Source: Deltaproteobacteria bacterium
GTDB taxonomy: Bacteria; Desulfobacterota; Binatia; DP-6
Direction: 5' to 3'
Length of the DNA stretch: 45,074 nucleotides
Assembly (NCBI GenBank): GCA_005879585.1
Contig: VBKG01000311.1
Span: 1-45,074 of the forward strand
Position 1 is the first letter of the stretch. Each line of letters opens with the position of its first letter. Shown here in pieces: positions 25,213 to 33,370 of this stretch. The translations under genes were made by a program, and so were the position numbers. The notes beneath the pieces were generated by a model. The model was given only the letters and a program-made list of their open reading frames with translations. It was not told the DNA's origin and did no database searches.

Positions 25213-26517
25213 ATGCGCCGCGCATGCGTGCTCGCTCTGCTCGTCGTCCTGTCGAGCCGCGTCGGCGCCGAGCGGCTGGACGCGCTCGGCCCGTGCGGTC
25301 CGGTCGACCGGCCGTACGATCCGGTCGAGGTGGCGGCGAGCAAGCTGCCGGGCCTCAAAGGCACGCCGATCGCGCGTCTCGCGGTCGTCGCGTTCCGGGG
25401 CGGCCACGGCCGGCCGATCCCCTTCCAGGTCGATCAGCGCAGCGGACACAAGCTCGCGCTGCCCGAGGGCAGCGAGCCGACCCGCCCGGCGCATCTCGGC
25501 GTGGTCGGTCCCGACGACCTCGTCGTGTTCATGGCGTGCGACGCGGGCGAGCGCGCGGCGCCGGCAGAGGTCGCGAAGCTCGGCGCGCTGTCTCGCGAGA
25601 TCCACCTCGACGATCCCGTCGATCATCGGGCCGGGTTCGTGTACCTCGTCGCGACGGATTCGCCGCCGGCGTCGGCGGCGCGGTACGTCACGTACGAGCC
25701 GCACGGTGACCTCGTCACCACGGCGCGCTACCGCGTCGGGATGGTGAACGCGCTGCCGAACTACTTCGCCGTCGGATCCGACGGCGGCTTCGGGCCGAAC
25801 CTGCTCGATGGCCTGCGCCTTCGCGCCGACGCGACGCTCCTCGCCGACCTCGCGCACTGGCAGCTGAACGAGCAGCAGGGCGAGCACCAGCTCGTCGCCT
25901 GGAAGGCCGGTCCCGTGCGCGTCGTCCGCCGCTCGCTCCATGAGGTGCGCATCGGCCTCGGCATCCATCTGACGGCGGCCCGCGCACACAGCTATTTCTA
26001 CCCGCGGCACGTCTTCGGCCCGGGATCGATGAAGCTACCGGTGTCGCCCGGGTGGGTGTTCCGCGACATCACGGCGTTGGGGGGCGCCGATTTTCGTGAC
26101 CTGCGTGGCTGGCGGTACCACGCCCCCGGCACGCCGCCCGAAGGCTTTCACGTCGACGGCCACATGGACGACGCGGAGCGCACCTTCGACGCGACGGGGG
26201 ACTGGTTCGTCCTCGCCCACGGCGAGCAGGCGCTCATGATGGTGACCCGCATGAGCGAGAACCTGCGGCGTGCCGTGCGTCTGAAGCTCGTCTACGTCGA
26301 CGACGCCGACCGCCACGCGCCGCCGGAGGCCGTCGCCGGCAGCGTGCCGCTGGTCGGCTACCGCGGGCTCGACGTCGAGCGGTTACCCGCCGACCGCTAC
26401 CAGTTCCAGCTGCGCATCTTCAACCTCACTCCCTACCACGCCGGCGACGAGCGCCGCGTCCTCTCTCAGCTGGACGCGCCGCTGCGAGTGGACGTGACGC
26501 CCGCGGATGGCCACTAG
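25213..26517 (+). CDS. Secreted hypothetical protein
   Basis: A 434-residue protein. The ATG at 25213 gives a standard signal peptide (MRRACVLALLVVLSSRVGA, cleavage near GAERL); an in-frame GTG at 25195 adds six residues. The mature part shows PIPFQVDQRSG followed by DDLVVFMACDAGERA. It continues with a beta-rich middle and a Tyr/His-rich stretch containing ARAHSYFYPRHVFGPGSM. I recognise no catalytic motif and no characterised family. The layout resembles exported proteins with repeated beta-sandwich folds. It follows the M16 peptidase by 67 bp in the same direction. Confidence 0.72.
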   Translation: MRRACVLALLVVLSSRVGAERLDALGPCGPVDRPYDPVEVAASKLPGLKGTPIARLAVVAFRGGHGRPIPFQVDQRSGHKLALPEGSEPTRPAHLGVVGPDDLVVFMACDAGERAAPAEVAKLGALSREIHLDDPVDHRAGFVYLVATDSPPASAARYVTYEPHGDLVTTARYRVGMVNALPNYFAVGSDGGFGPNLLDGLRLRADATLLADLAHWQLNEQQGEHQLVAWKAGPVRVVRRSLHEVRIGLGIHLTAARAHSYFYPRHVFGPGSMKLPVSPGWVFRDITALGGADFRDLRGWRYHAPGTPPEGFHVDGHMDDAERTFDATGDWFVLAHGEQALMMVTRMSENLRRAVRLKLVYVDDADRHAPPEAVAGSVPLVGYRGLDVERLPADRYQFQLRIFNLTPYHAGDERRVLSQLDAPLRVDVTPADGH

Positions 26518-26534
26518 AAACTCGGAGACGCCCG

Positions 26535-27047
26535 TCAGCGCCCGAGGCGTGCGCGCAGCGCGGCGAGGAGGTCCTCCGTGAGGTTGCGCACTGGAAGGCG
26601 ATCGCCGCTCGACAGATTGGCGATCACTCCCGCCTCGAGGTTCACACGCAGGCGCTGCCCCGTGTGGAACATCGCGGGCGCGTCCACTTCGAGCGGCGGA
26701 AGCCCCGCAGCGAGGAGGGCGTCGGCGAAGCCGGCGGCGAACGTGCGGGCCACGACGGCGATCATGCCCGCCGCGGCGAGCGCGCCCGCGGCGGCCGGGC
26801 CGCCCGCGCCGCGCCCGAGGTTCACCCCGGCGACGAGCACGTCACCCCGCGCGATCCGCGCGGCGAGAGTGCCGTCGAGGTCCGCGAAGAGCCGGCGCGC
26901 CGTCTCCGCCGCGGCGAGCGCCGCGAAGCGGGCCGGCAGGATGTCGGCGGCGGCGAGATCGTCGGCGAAGGCCCACGCCCGACCGGTGAGCACCGGTAGG
27001 CGCGGCTCGCTGGGTCCTAGCGTTCCGCGCCCGCCGCGGTCGCCCAT
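26535..27047 (-). CDS. LeuD-like (3-isopropylmalate dehydratase small subunit fold) protein
   Basis: About 170 residues from ATG 27047; an upstream in-frame extension to 27749 is Arg-rich and overlaps other genes. The swivel-domain layout of aconitase/IPM-isomerase small subunits is clear: TGRAWAFADDLAAADILPAR matches the family's GRVWKFGDNINTDLIIPGR. DVLVAGVNLGRGAGG replaces the usual DVIVAGKNFGCGSSRE, and GMIAVVARTFAAGFADALL then GLPPLEVDA follow. The substrate-binding loop GCGSSRE has therefore changed to GRGAGGP. No large subunit (LeuC) is present. Either it serves a partner elsewhere or it has lost isomerase function. It overlaps the upstream small gene by 31 bp. Confidence 0.68.
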   Translation of the reverse strand: MGDRGGRGTLGPSEPRLPVLTGRAWAFADDLAAADILPARFAALAAAETARRLFADLDGTLAARIARGDVLVAGVNLGRGAGGPAAAGALAAAGMIAVVARTFAAGFADALLAAGLPPLEVDAPAMFHTGQRLRVNLEAGVIANLSSGDRLPVRNLTEDLLAALRARLGR

Positions 27048-27265
27048 CGCGGCCCCAGCCGGACCGTGACGAGCCTGCCGGGGTGGCGGAGGATCACTCG
27101 CGCCTCCGCGGTGCTGATCGCGCGGCCGAAGATGCGATAGCGCCCCCGCGCGTCGCGCTGGTTGTTCGCCCACTCGGCGAGCTCCTCCGGAGTGGGCGGA
27201 TGTCCGAGCGCCACCGCGCAACGTCTCACGACGAAGCCGAGCATGATGCGAAGCGGCGCGCTCAT
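27017..27265 (-). CDS. Conserved hypothetical small protein
   Basis: 82 residues from ATG 27265; a longer frame reaches 27358 but its added part overlaps the divergent helicase promoter. The protein is mixed charge and helical, with LGHPPTPEELAEWANNQRD followed by RYRIFGRAISTAEARVILRH. This looks like a genuine conserved small domain, but I cannot name a characterised family. No catalytic motif is evident. Its 3' end overlaps the LeuD-like start, so the two are probably one transcript. Confidence 0.55.
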   Translation of the reverse strand: MSAPLRIMLGFVVRRCAVALGHPPTPEELAEWANNQRDARGRYRIFGRAISTAEARVILRHPGRLVTVRLGPRWATAAGAER

Positions 27266-27369
27266 CTCGATCACGATCCAGCCGCGCAACTTTTCCCACG
27301 GGGCCCGGGCGAGCGTCAAGCATGTCGACGCTTGACACACCCCGGGACCGATCGGCATCAGGGAGGCAC

Positions 27370-28635
27370 GTGAGTCGCGACGTGACGGCGTCCCGGGTTT
27401 CCCCCCATGCGGGTCGCCGCTTCGACAGCTTCGACCTTCCGCCCGAGGTGCGCGCCGGCATCCAGCGCGCCGGGTTCACGCACTGCACGCCGATCCAGGA
27501 GAAGGTGCTGCCGCTCACGCTCGGTGGGCGCGACGTGGCGGGACAGGCGCAGACGGGAACCGGCAAGACGGCTGCGTTCCTCATCACGATCTTCACCCGC
27601 CTCCTCGCGCGGCAGCGTCCCGGCCGTCCGGCGGCGCCGCGTGCGCTGGTCATCGCGCCGACGCGCGAGCTCGTCGTGCAGATCGCGGCCGACGCGCGGC
27701 TCCTCGGCGAGGCGACGCCGTTCACCATCCACGCCGTGTACGGCGGCATCGACTACCGCAAGCAGCGCGCCGACGTGCAGTCCGGCGTCGACGTGCTGAT
27801 CGGCACGCCGGGACGCCTGATCGACTACTTCAAGCAGCGCGTCTACGACCTGCGCAGCGTCGAGATTCTCGTGATCGACGAGGCCGACCGCATGTTCGAC
27901 ATGGGGTTCATCAAGGACCTGCGCTATATCTTGCGCCAGCTGCCTTCCTACGACCGCCGCCAGTCGATGCTCTTCTCCGCGACGCTCACCCACGACGTCA
28001 TGGAGCTCGCATACGTCTTCATGAACGACGCCGTGCGCGTAGCGGTGACCCCCGAGCAGGTGACAGCCGAGAAGGTCGAGCACCTCGTCTATCACGTGGG
28101 GGTGCACGAGAAGATGCCGCTGCTCATCGGGATCCTCCGCCGCGAAAAAGACTCGCGCGTGCTCGTTTTCGTGAACATGCGCCGCTCGGCGGAGCGCATC
28201 GTCCGCACGCTCGAGGCCAACGGCTGCAGCGCCGCGGCGATCACCGGCGACGTCGACCAGCGCCGCCGGCTGAAGGTCCTGGGCGACTTCAAGGAGGGGC
28301 GGCTCCCGATCCTCGTGGCCACGGACGTCGCGTCACGCGGCCTGCACATCGAGGCCGTCACTCACGTCGTCAACTACGACCTGCCGCTCGACCCCGAGGA
28401 TTACGTTCACCGCGTCGGCCGCACCGCGCGCGCGGGCGCGTCGGGACACGCGATCAGCCTCGCGTGCGAGGACTACGTCGAAGGACTCGAGCCGATCGAG
28501 CGCTACATCGGCTTCAAGCTGCCGTTCGAGGTGCCCGAGGACGACATGCTCGTGCACCCCGTCCATCACCCTCCGCGCGAGCGCCGTCCGGCCCGCGACG
28601 GGCACGCGGCGGGGCGAACACGACGACGACGCTGA
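27370..28635 (+). CDS. DEAD-box RNA helicase (RhlB/RhlE-like)
   Basis: A 421-residue helicase from GTG 27370, just after GGGAGG; an ATG at 27322 is the alternative. A TTGACA at 27332-27337 would then be part of its promoter. Motifs in order are Q motif FTHCTPIQ, I AQTGTGKT, Ia PTRELVVQ, Ib TPGRL, II DEAD (VIDEADRMFDMGF), III SAT, IV VLVFVNMR, V ATDVASRGLH and VI HRVGRTARAG, all intact. The C-terminal tail is basic (PRERRPARDGHAAGRTRRRR), typical for RNA binding by RhlB/RhlE-type enzymes. Likely role is ribosome assembly or RNA turnover. Confidence 0.93.
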   Translation: MSRDVTASRVSPHAGRRFDSFDLPPEVRAGIQRAGFTHCTPIQEKVLPLTLGGRDVAGQAQTGTGKTAAFLITIFTRLLARQRPGRPAAPRALVIAPTRELVVQIAADARLLGEATPFTIHAVYGGIDYRKQRADVQSGVDVLIGTPGRLIDYFKQRVYDLRSVEILVIDEADRMFDMGFIKDLRYILRQLPSYDRRQSMLFSATLTHDVMELAYVFMNDAVRVAVTPEQVTAEKVEHLVYHVGVHEKMPLLIGILRREKDSRVLVFVNMRRSAERIVRTLEANGCSAAAITGDVDQRRRLKVLGDFKEGRLPILVATDVASRGLHIEAVTHVVNYDLPLDPEDYVHRVGRTARAGASGHAISLACEDYVEGLEPIERYIGFKLPFEVPEDDMLVHPVHHPPRERRPARDGHAAGRTRRRR

Positions 28636-28640
28636 CGCCG

Positions 28641-28662
28641 ATCCGAGACCGCAGTGTCGGGT
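28641..28662. terminator. Hairpin between convergent helicase and small gene
   Basis: ATCCGAGAC and GTGTCGGGT pair with one wobble and one mismatch around a CGCA loop. The stem resembles the CCGAGAC/GTCTCGG stem of the 141-bp repeat. It lies 5 bp after the helicase stop and 3 bp before the stop of the convergent gene, so it may serve both as terminator. Confidence 0.45.
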
Positions 28663-28665
28663 TGG

Positions 28666-28941
28666 CTACCTCCGGCGCGTCGAGATCGGCGTCGCCGCGA
28701 CCACCGACTCGGCGGGGAACGTAAAGACGGGCTGTCCGCGGATACGGAGGTGCCAGCGGCCGGGGTCCTTGCCCCACGCCGGCCGCACCTTGCCGCGCAG
28801 CACGAGGATGAGCTCAAGCGGCTCTCCGCGCTCGGCGGCTTCCCTGAGGCGGGCGTCGATGACCGCCGGATGCTCGTCGCGGCCGTCCATCGGCCTCATG
28901 TCGGTCCCCATCGGTGGCGCGCCAGTCGCTCGCTGCGACAT
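28666..28941 (-). CDS. Small hypothetical protein
   Basis: 91 residues from ATG 28941; an ATG at 28911 (MGTDMRPMDGRDEHP) is an alternative. Visible stretches are AVIDARLREAAERGEPLEL then ILVLRGKVRPAWGKDPGRWH and LRIRGQPVFTFPAESVVAAT. It is soluble, has no signal and belongs to no family I recognise. The frame continues upstream to 29685, but only as a shadow of the ACT-domain gene. Codon pattern and the well-formed ending suggest a real gene. About 128 bp to the right, before the ACT gene, show no further gene. Confidence 0.5.
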   Translation of the reverse strand: MSQRATGAPPMGTDMRPMDGRDEHPAVIDARLREAAERGEPLELILVLRGKVRPAWGKDPGRWHLRIRGQPVFTFPAESVVAATPISTRRR

Positions 28942-29069
28942 CTCGCCGACGCTGGTAAGCAAAACGTCAACCACGGCACGGCACGCGCCGGCGCGAGACG
29001 GGATGGCCCGTGACTGGTCCGCGCTGCTCCTTCGTTGTGCAGCACGTGCACAACGACGCGGCGGTGTGC

Positions 29070-29621
29070 CTACTCGGCGCTGTCGCGCTCGGTGAGCGTG
29101 AGCTCGACGCGCAGCTCCGCGGCCACCCGCTCGAGCTCGGTGCGGAGCGCGCGGCGATCGACCGCACGCGGCACGGCCATCCGGATCCGCATCGTGTAGA
29201 TGGGCGTTCCCGTCTCCGGCTCGGGGCGCGACTGCGTGCTCAGCGCGGTGACGTTGACGCCCCGGTCGGCGAGCACGCGGGCGACCCGGGCCACAATGCC
29301 CGCCTTGTCCACGCCCGTCACGGCGCACTCCATGGCGCTGCCGGGTGTACCCGCAGGGCGCGGTGGTCCCGTTTCCTCGAGCGGGCGAAAGAACACCGTG
29401 AGCCGCTTCTCCCACTCGAGCCGCTTGCAGCCCGCGGTGAGACGTCGCTCGACGTCGTCGCCTTCGCCCGAGAGGAGCAGGAGGACGGCGAACTCGGACC
29501 CGAGGATCGTCATGCTCGAGTCCTCGAGGTTGCAGTCGCACTCGTAGATCAGCTCCGCGAGGTCGGCGACGATGCCCGGCCGGTCGCGGCCGATCGCCGA
29601 GAGCGCGAACCAGCGCCTCAT
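29070..29621 (-). CDS. Double ACT-domain protein (GcvR-like)
   Basis: 183 residues from ATG 29621 (MRRWFALSAIGRDRPGIVAD). There are two ACT domains. The first has GRDRPGIVADLAELIYE and the second GVDKAGIVARVARVLADRG followed by VNVTALSTQS. Each shows the DRPG/DKAG turn that begins the ligand-binding helix. GcvR-type proteins bind glycine or other amino acids and regulate gene expression by protein contact rather than DNA binding. The ligand is not predictable here. An earlier in-frame GTG at 29639 is less likely. The repeat copy 2 and larB lie upstream on the same strand. Confidence 0.85.
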   Translation of the reverse strand: MRRWFALSAIGRDRPGIVADLAELIYECDCNLEDSSMTILGSEFAVLLLLSGEGDDVERRLTAGCKRLEWEKRLTVFFRPLEETGPPRPAGTPGSAMECAVTGVDKAGIVARVARVLADRGVNVTALSTQSRPEPETGTPIYTMRIRMAVPRAVDRRALRTELERVAAELRVELTLTERDSAE

Positions 29622-29737
29622 CGGGCCGTCCGTTAGCACGGCGCGCGCGGAAAAGCAGCTGGCGGGGCGCGGCGCGTGACGGCACTCAGACGAGGCCGAG
29701 ATTCCGCGCGATCCAGACGGGGATGATCAAAGGAGCC

Positions 29738-29878
29738 GATCGAGCGATGCGCGCCGGGCGCGTACCCCGCATGCCGCGCTGGCTTCGCCAGCCGCGGCAC
29801 GGCAGTCGCGCGTGGTACTGTCCCTTCACGCTCGCGTCTGGCTCCGACCCGAGACATGAGTCTCGGGTCACGCTCCTA
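29738..29878 (-). repeat. 141-bp hairpin repeat, copy 2 (inverted relative to copy 1)
   Basis: Reverse complement of 14772-14912 with two substitutions (139/141). On the minus strand the copy starts at the larB stop codon (TAG, 29878-29876). The same perfect 10-bp stem (29846-29869) and the second bulged stem are present. It separates larB from the ACT-domain gene in an otherwise co-directional cluster, where larC would often be found. The remaining intergenic stretch 29640-29737 holds no gene, only a short minus-strand open tail (see findings). Confidence 0.9.
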
Positions 29879-30631
29879 GCCCCCGCCCCTATTTATACGC
29901 GTCGCGGCCGCGGCGGCGCCGAAGCCGTTGTCGATGTTCACGACGACGACACCCGCCGCGCAGGTATTCAGCATCCCGAGCAGCGCGGCGAGCCCGCCGA
30001 GATGCGTGCCGTAGCCGACGCTGGTCGGCACCGCGATCACCGGCCGTTCGACGAGTCCGCCGACGACGCTCGGGAGTGCGCCCTCCATGCCCGCGACGAC
30101 GATCAACACCGCGGCCTCCCAGAGCCGGCCGCGGCGGTCGAGGAGCCGGTGGATGCCCGCCACACCGGCGTCGTACAGCCGCTCGACGCGGTTCCCCATC
30201 AGCTCGGCCGTGAGTGCCGCCTCCTCGGCGACCGGCATGTCTGCCGTCCCCGCCGAGACGACCAGCACGGTGCCGCGGCCCTCCGGCTCGACGGCGCGCG
30301 TGCGATGCACCGCAAGCCGCGGCAGCGGATGGTACTCGACACCGGGGAGCGCCGCGCGCAGCTGCTCGGCGACGTCGGGCGCGAGGCGGGTGACCAGTAC
30401 GTTCGTGCCCGCCGCCACCATCCGCTCGGCGATCGCGATGACCTGCTCGGTGGTCTTGCCCTCTCCGAAGATCGCCTCCGCGAAGCCGTTGCGGAGGCTC
30501 CGGTGATGGTCGATGCGCGCAAACCCGAGGTCCTCGTAGGGAAGCTCGCGGAGCCGGGCGAGCGCGTCGTCCACGGAGCAGTCCCCGGCGCGCACCGCGG
30601 ACAGCAGATCGGCGAGCTGCTTTCGTTCCAT
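29876..30631 (-). CDS. larB: Nickel-pincer cofactor biosynthesis protein LarB
   Basis: 251 residues. The sequence shows the LarB/AIR-carboxylase-like pattern: GEGKTTEQVIAIAERM, VVSAGTADMPVAEEAALTAE, VIVVAGMEGALPSVVGGLVE, VIAVPTSVGYGTHLGGLAAL and NIDNGFGAA, all family signatures. LarB carboxylates nicotinic acid adenine dinucleotide, hydrolysing the phosphoanhydride, as the first step to the NPN cofactor of lactate racemase-type enzymes. LarC, LarE and LarA are not in the window. The gene lies 5 bp after a CBS-domain gene and probably shares its transcript. Its stop codon belongs to the repeat. Confidence 0.93.
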   Translation of the reverse strand: MERKQLADLLSAVRAGDCSVDDALARLRELPYEDLGFARIDHHRSLRNGFAEAIFGEGKTTEQVIAIAERMVAAGTNVLVTRLAPDVAEQLRAALPGVEYHPLPRLAVHRTRAVEPEGRGTVLVVSAGTADMPVAEEAALTAELMGNRVERLYDAGVAGIHRLLDRRGRLWEAAVLIVVAGMEGALPSVVGGLVERPVIAVPTSVGYGTHLGGLAALLGMLNTCAAGVVVVNIDNGFGAAAAATRINRGGG

Positions 30632-30636
30632 TGTGA

Positions 30637-31797
30637 CTAGTCGACCGCCACCCGCAGCTCGAGCACCGCACGCGCGCTCGCCCGCGTCACCTCGAAGCGA
30701 ACCCGCCCGGCGCGGATGCCATCGCCGGGCTTCGGCACGCGGCCGAGCCGATCGAGCACGAGACCGCCGACGGTCTCGTAGTCGCCGGACGGCAGGTTCC
30801 AGCCGAAGCGCTCGTTCAAGTCAGCCACCGGAGCGCGCGCGCTCACGACGAACACCCCCGGCGCGACGCGCCGGTACAGCTCACGCCGCACATCATATTC
30901 ATCCTCGATCTCGCCGACAATCTCCTCGACGAGATCCTCGACGGTGACGAGCCCGACGAATCCGCCGTACTCGTCGACGACGAGCGCGAGGGGGAGCCGC
31001 TCGGCCTGGAGCGTGGCCAGCAGCTCCGGCAGCGGCTTCGTCTCGGGCACGAAGAAGGGGTCGCGCATCACCGTCGTGACGGGCAGCGCCGGATCGACGC
31101 CGAGCAGGTCGAAGCTCGACACGGTGCCGAGCGTGTTGAACAGCCGCTCGTGAAAAACGGGCAGGCGCGAGAAGCCGCGCTCGCGGACGAGCGCGACGAC
31201 GTCGCCGACCGAGGCCGTGTCAGGCACGGCGCACACGTCGACGTGCGGCACGAGCACGTCTCGCACGGTCTTCGAGGCAAACCGCGCGATACGGGCGACG
31301 AGCCCGGCTTCGGAGACTTCGAGCGGTCCGCGTTGCGGACGGGCCGCAAGCCAGCCGCCGAGGTGACGCAGCGCGATGAGCGGCGTGTCGGCGCCGCTCC
31401 TGATCAGGAGCGCGCTCACGCCGCGCTGAAGCATGACGAGCGGCCAGAGAACGACGGCGATTGCCGTGAGCGAACGCTCGACGCCGCGCCGCCATGTCGG
31501 CGGCAACCCGGGCGCGAGGCCGCGCGGCACGACGTCGGCGACGACGAGCATCAACGGAACGAACAGCGTGAGCCCGACCGGCACCCCGCCCCGCCGGGCG
31601 TAGGCCCAGACGAGCGCCATGACGGCGCCGATGGCGACGCTGCCGCCGAGGGCGATCGCCGCGCGCGCCGCCGCGGCGAGACGTGCGTCGACCGCGGGCG
31701 ACGGTCCGGGCGCTCCAGCGGCAAGGAGCGCCTCCCCCGTCGCGGCGACGGCGCGCAGGGTGAGCATCGCGGCGAGCACGGCGGCCAGGATCGTCAC
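30637..31797 (-). CDS. CBS-domain membrane protein with CorC/HlyC domain (CNNM/hemolysin-like), 1
   Basis: 386 residues, starting at GTG 31797 and overlapping the upstream gene by 4 bp (GTGA). The N-terminal region has three to four hydrophobic helices ([47 protein letters not shown] and [13 protein letters not shown]). It is followed by a pair of CBS domains with [11 protein letters not shown]-type and [20 protein letters not shown] segments, then a C-terminal CorC/HlyC domain ([21 protein letters not shown]). CNNM-type proteins export or sense magnesium and cobalt, with the CBS pair binding ATP. The membrane part is shorter and more divergent than standard DUF21, so the transported ion is uncertain. 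Confidence 0.82.
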   Translation of the reverse strand: MTILAAVLAAMLTLRAVAATGEALLAAGAPGPSPAVDARLAAAARAAIALGGSVAIGAVMALVWAYARRGGVPVGLTLFVPLMLVVADVVPRGLAPGLPPTWRRGVERSLTAIAVVLWPLVMLQRGVSALLIRSGADTPLIALRHLGGWLAARPQRGPLEVSEAGLVARIARFASKTVRDVLVPHVDVCAVPDTASVGDVVALVRERGFSRLPVFHERLFNTLGTVSSFDLLGVDPALPVTTVMRDPFFVPETKPLPELLATLQAERLPLALVVDEYGGFVGLVTVEDLVEEIVGEIEDEYDVRRELYRRVAPGVFVVSARAPVADLNERFGWNLPSGDYETVGGLVLDRLGRVPKPGDGIRAGRVRFEVTRASARAVLELRVAVD

Positions 31798-32759
31798 CGC
31801 GCGCGCGCCTCCCCGTACTCGTCGGCCACGTCACCGAACAGCTCCCCGAGCAGGTCCTCCATGGTGACGAGGCCCGCGATGCCGCCGTACTCGTCGACCA
31901 CGAGGGCGAGATGGACCTTCCGGCGGCGCAGCTCGCGGAAGACGTCGCCCGCCGGCATGCCGAGCGGCACGAAGATCGGCGGACGCAGGAGCGGTTCGAG
32001 ACGGAACCCGGGCGCCGCGAGGTCGAGCCCGCAGAGATCCTTGGCGTAGAGCGTGCCGATCACGTTGTCGCGATCACTGCGGTAGACGGGCAGGCGCGAA
32101 AACCGGTGCTCGTAGAGCGCCGCGAGCAGCGCCGGACCCGGCAGATCGACGGGCAGCGCGACGATCCGCAGCCGCGGCGTCATGACGGCGCGCACGGGCC
32201 GTTGCCGGAACTCGCGCAGCCGGCCGAGCAGCTCGCGCCCCGGAGCGTCGAGCGCTGCCTCCTCGTCCTCCTCGACGGCCCCGTCCGCGGCGAAGCGGAG
32301 CACACTGGACGGTGACAGGCCGCTCTCGCCGGCGACCCAGCTCGCGACGACGACCGCGGGGCGCTCGAGCGGCCGGCGGAGCGGCGCGAGCACCCGGTCC
32401 ACGCCGTCGGCAACCCGGTCGGCGAGCGCGTTCGGCACCGCGAGCCCGAGCCCTGGGGCCACGGCCTCGGCTACGAGGAACGCCACGGCTCCGGCCGCGA
32501 GCGCCGCCGCCCACGCGGGGAGCGCGCCGCTCGCCAGCGCCGCCCACGCAACCGCAGCAGCAGCGCCGGCCGTGCCGATCTCGCGGGCGACGAGGAGGGT
32601 CAGCCAGAAACGGCGCGGCCGCGGCGGCGGCGTCCCGTGCCGCACCAGTCGCGCCGCCTGCGGACCGGTGAGGAGGGCGAGCACCACGAGGCAGATGCCG
32701 GCGACGGCCAGCGCCACGGGCACGGTCATGCGCGCGGCCACCTCTATCACGGTCCCCAT
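31794..32759 (-). CDS. CBS-domain membrane protein (CNNM/hemolysin-like), 2, lacking CorC/HlyC domain
   Basis: 321 residues from ATG 32759 (GTG at 32762 also possible). A hydrophobic N-terminal half ([20 protein letters not shown] and several Ala-rich helices to about residue 115) precedes a CBS pair: [38 protein letters not shown], and [20 protein letters not shown]. It ends at the second CBS domain with GEARAR, without the CorC/HlyC tail seen in its downstream paralog. Paired CNNM paralogs in one operon may act as a heteromer. The 4-bp overlap supports co-translation. Function in Mg/Co efflux is family knowledge, not visible here. Confidence 0.8.
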   Translation of the reverse strand: MGTVIEVAARMTVPVALAVAGICLVVLALLTGPQAARLVRHGTPPPRPRRFWLTLLVAREIGTAGAAAAVAWAALASGALPAWAAALAAGAVAFLVAEAVAPGLGLAVPNALADRVADGVDRVLAPLRRPLERPAVVVASWVAGESGLSPSSVLRFAADGAVEEDEEAALDAPGRELLGRLREFRQRPVRAVMTPRLRIVALPVDLPGPALLAALYEHRFSRLPVYRSDRDNVIGTLYAKDLCGLDLAAPGFRLEPLLRPPIFVPLGMPAGDVFRELRRRKVHLALVVDEYGGIAGLVTMEDLLGELFGDVADEYGEARAR

Positions 32760-32811
32760 CACCTTGCGCGCCTTCGACCGCCGTTCCAGAATGCCCCGGG
32801 AGGAAATTCAC

Positions 32812-33351
32812 ATGGAGCGAGTCGAGCTCGTGCGCGACTGCGAAGCGGTGCAGATCCCCTTCGGGCACTCGGTGACACTCGAGAAGGGCACGGAGGTGAC
32901 GATCACGCAGTCGCTCGGCGGGTCGTACACCGTGCAGGCGCCCTCGTACGGCGGTCTCTTCCGCATCGCGGGACAGGACGCCGACGCGCTCGGCAAGGAG
33001 GTCGCCGCGGGACCGGCCGAAGCCCCGGCGGACGCCCCCGACCTCGAACGCCAGGTGTGGGACGTGCTGAAGACCTGCTACGACCCGGAGATCCCGGTCA
33101 ACATCGTCGACCTCGGCCTTGTGTACGACATGCGCATCACGCCCGAGGCGGCCGGCGGCAACCGGATCGACATCCGCATGACGCTCACCGCGCAAGGCTG
33201 CGGCATGGGCAGCTTCATCGGCTCCGACGCAAGGCAGAAGCTCCTCGCGCTGCCCGACGTGCAGGACGCCAACGTGGAGATCGTCTGGGATCCGCCGTGG
33301 AATCCGCAGATGATCTCACCCGAGGGTCGCGAGCGGCTCGGGATGGCGTGA
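32812..33351 (+). CDS. sufT: Iron-sulfur cluster maturation protein SufT (DUF59/MIP18)
   Basis: 179 residues. A GGAGG ribosome-binding site lies 8 nt before ATG 32812. The N-terminal beta-domain (ELVRDCEAVQIPFGHSVTLE, KGTEVTITQSLGGSYTV, LFRIAGQDADALG) is the SufT-specific extension, and residues 80-165 are the MIP18/DUF59 domain with DPEIPVNIVDLGLVYDM, the conserved Cys in TLTAQGCGMGSF and VWDPPWNPQMISPEGRERLG. The DPEIPVNIVDLGL and WDPPW motifs are diagnostic. SufT helps mature Fe-S proteins as an accessory factor. No suf operon is visible. It is divergent from the CBS genes. Confidence 0.93.
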   Translation: MERVELVRDCEAVQIPFGHSVTLEKGTEVTITQSLGGSYTVQAPSYGGLFRIAGQDADALGKEVAAGPAEAPADAPDLERQVWDVLKTCYDPEIPVNIVDLGLVYDMRITPEAAGGNRIDIRMTLTAQGCGMGSFIGSDARQKLLALPDVQDANVEIVWDPPWNPQMISPEGRERLGMA

Positions 33352-33370
33352 CGCGAGGCGCGCGCGCGGC

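Noticed and set aside
26535-27749. 404-residue version of the LeuD-like protein
   Set aside because: The first 230 residues are Arg/Ser-rich shadow of the helicase and small gene. The recognisable swivel fold begins only after ATG 27047.
28973-29069. TTGTGC...GCACAA near-palindrome as an operator
   Set aside because: Arms are only 6 bp around a 7-nt loop in a gap with no obvious target promoter, too weak to report.
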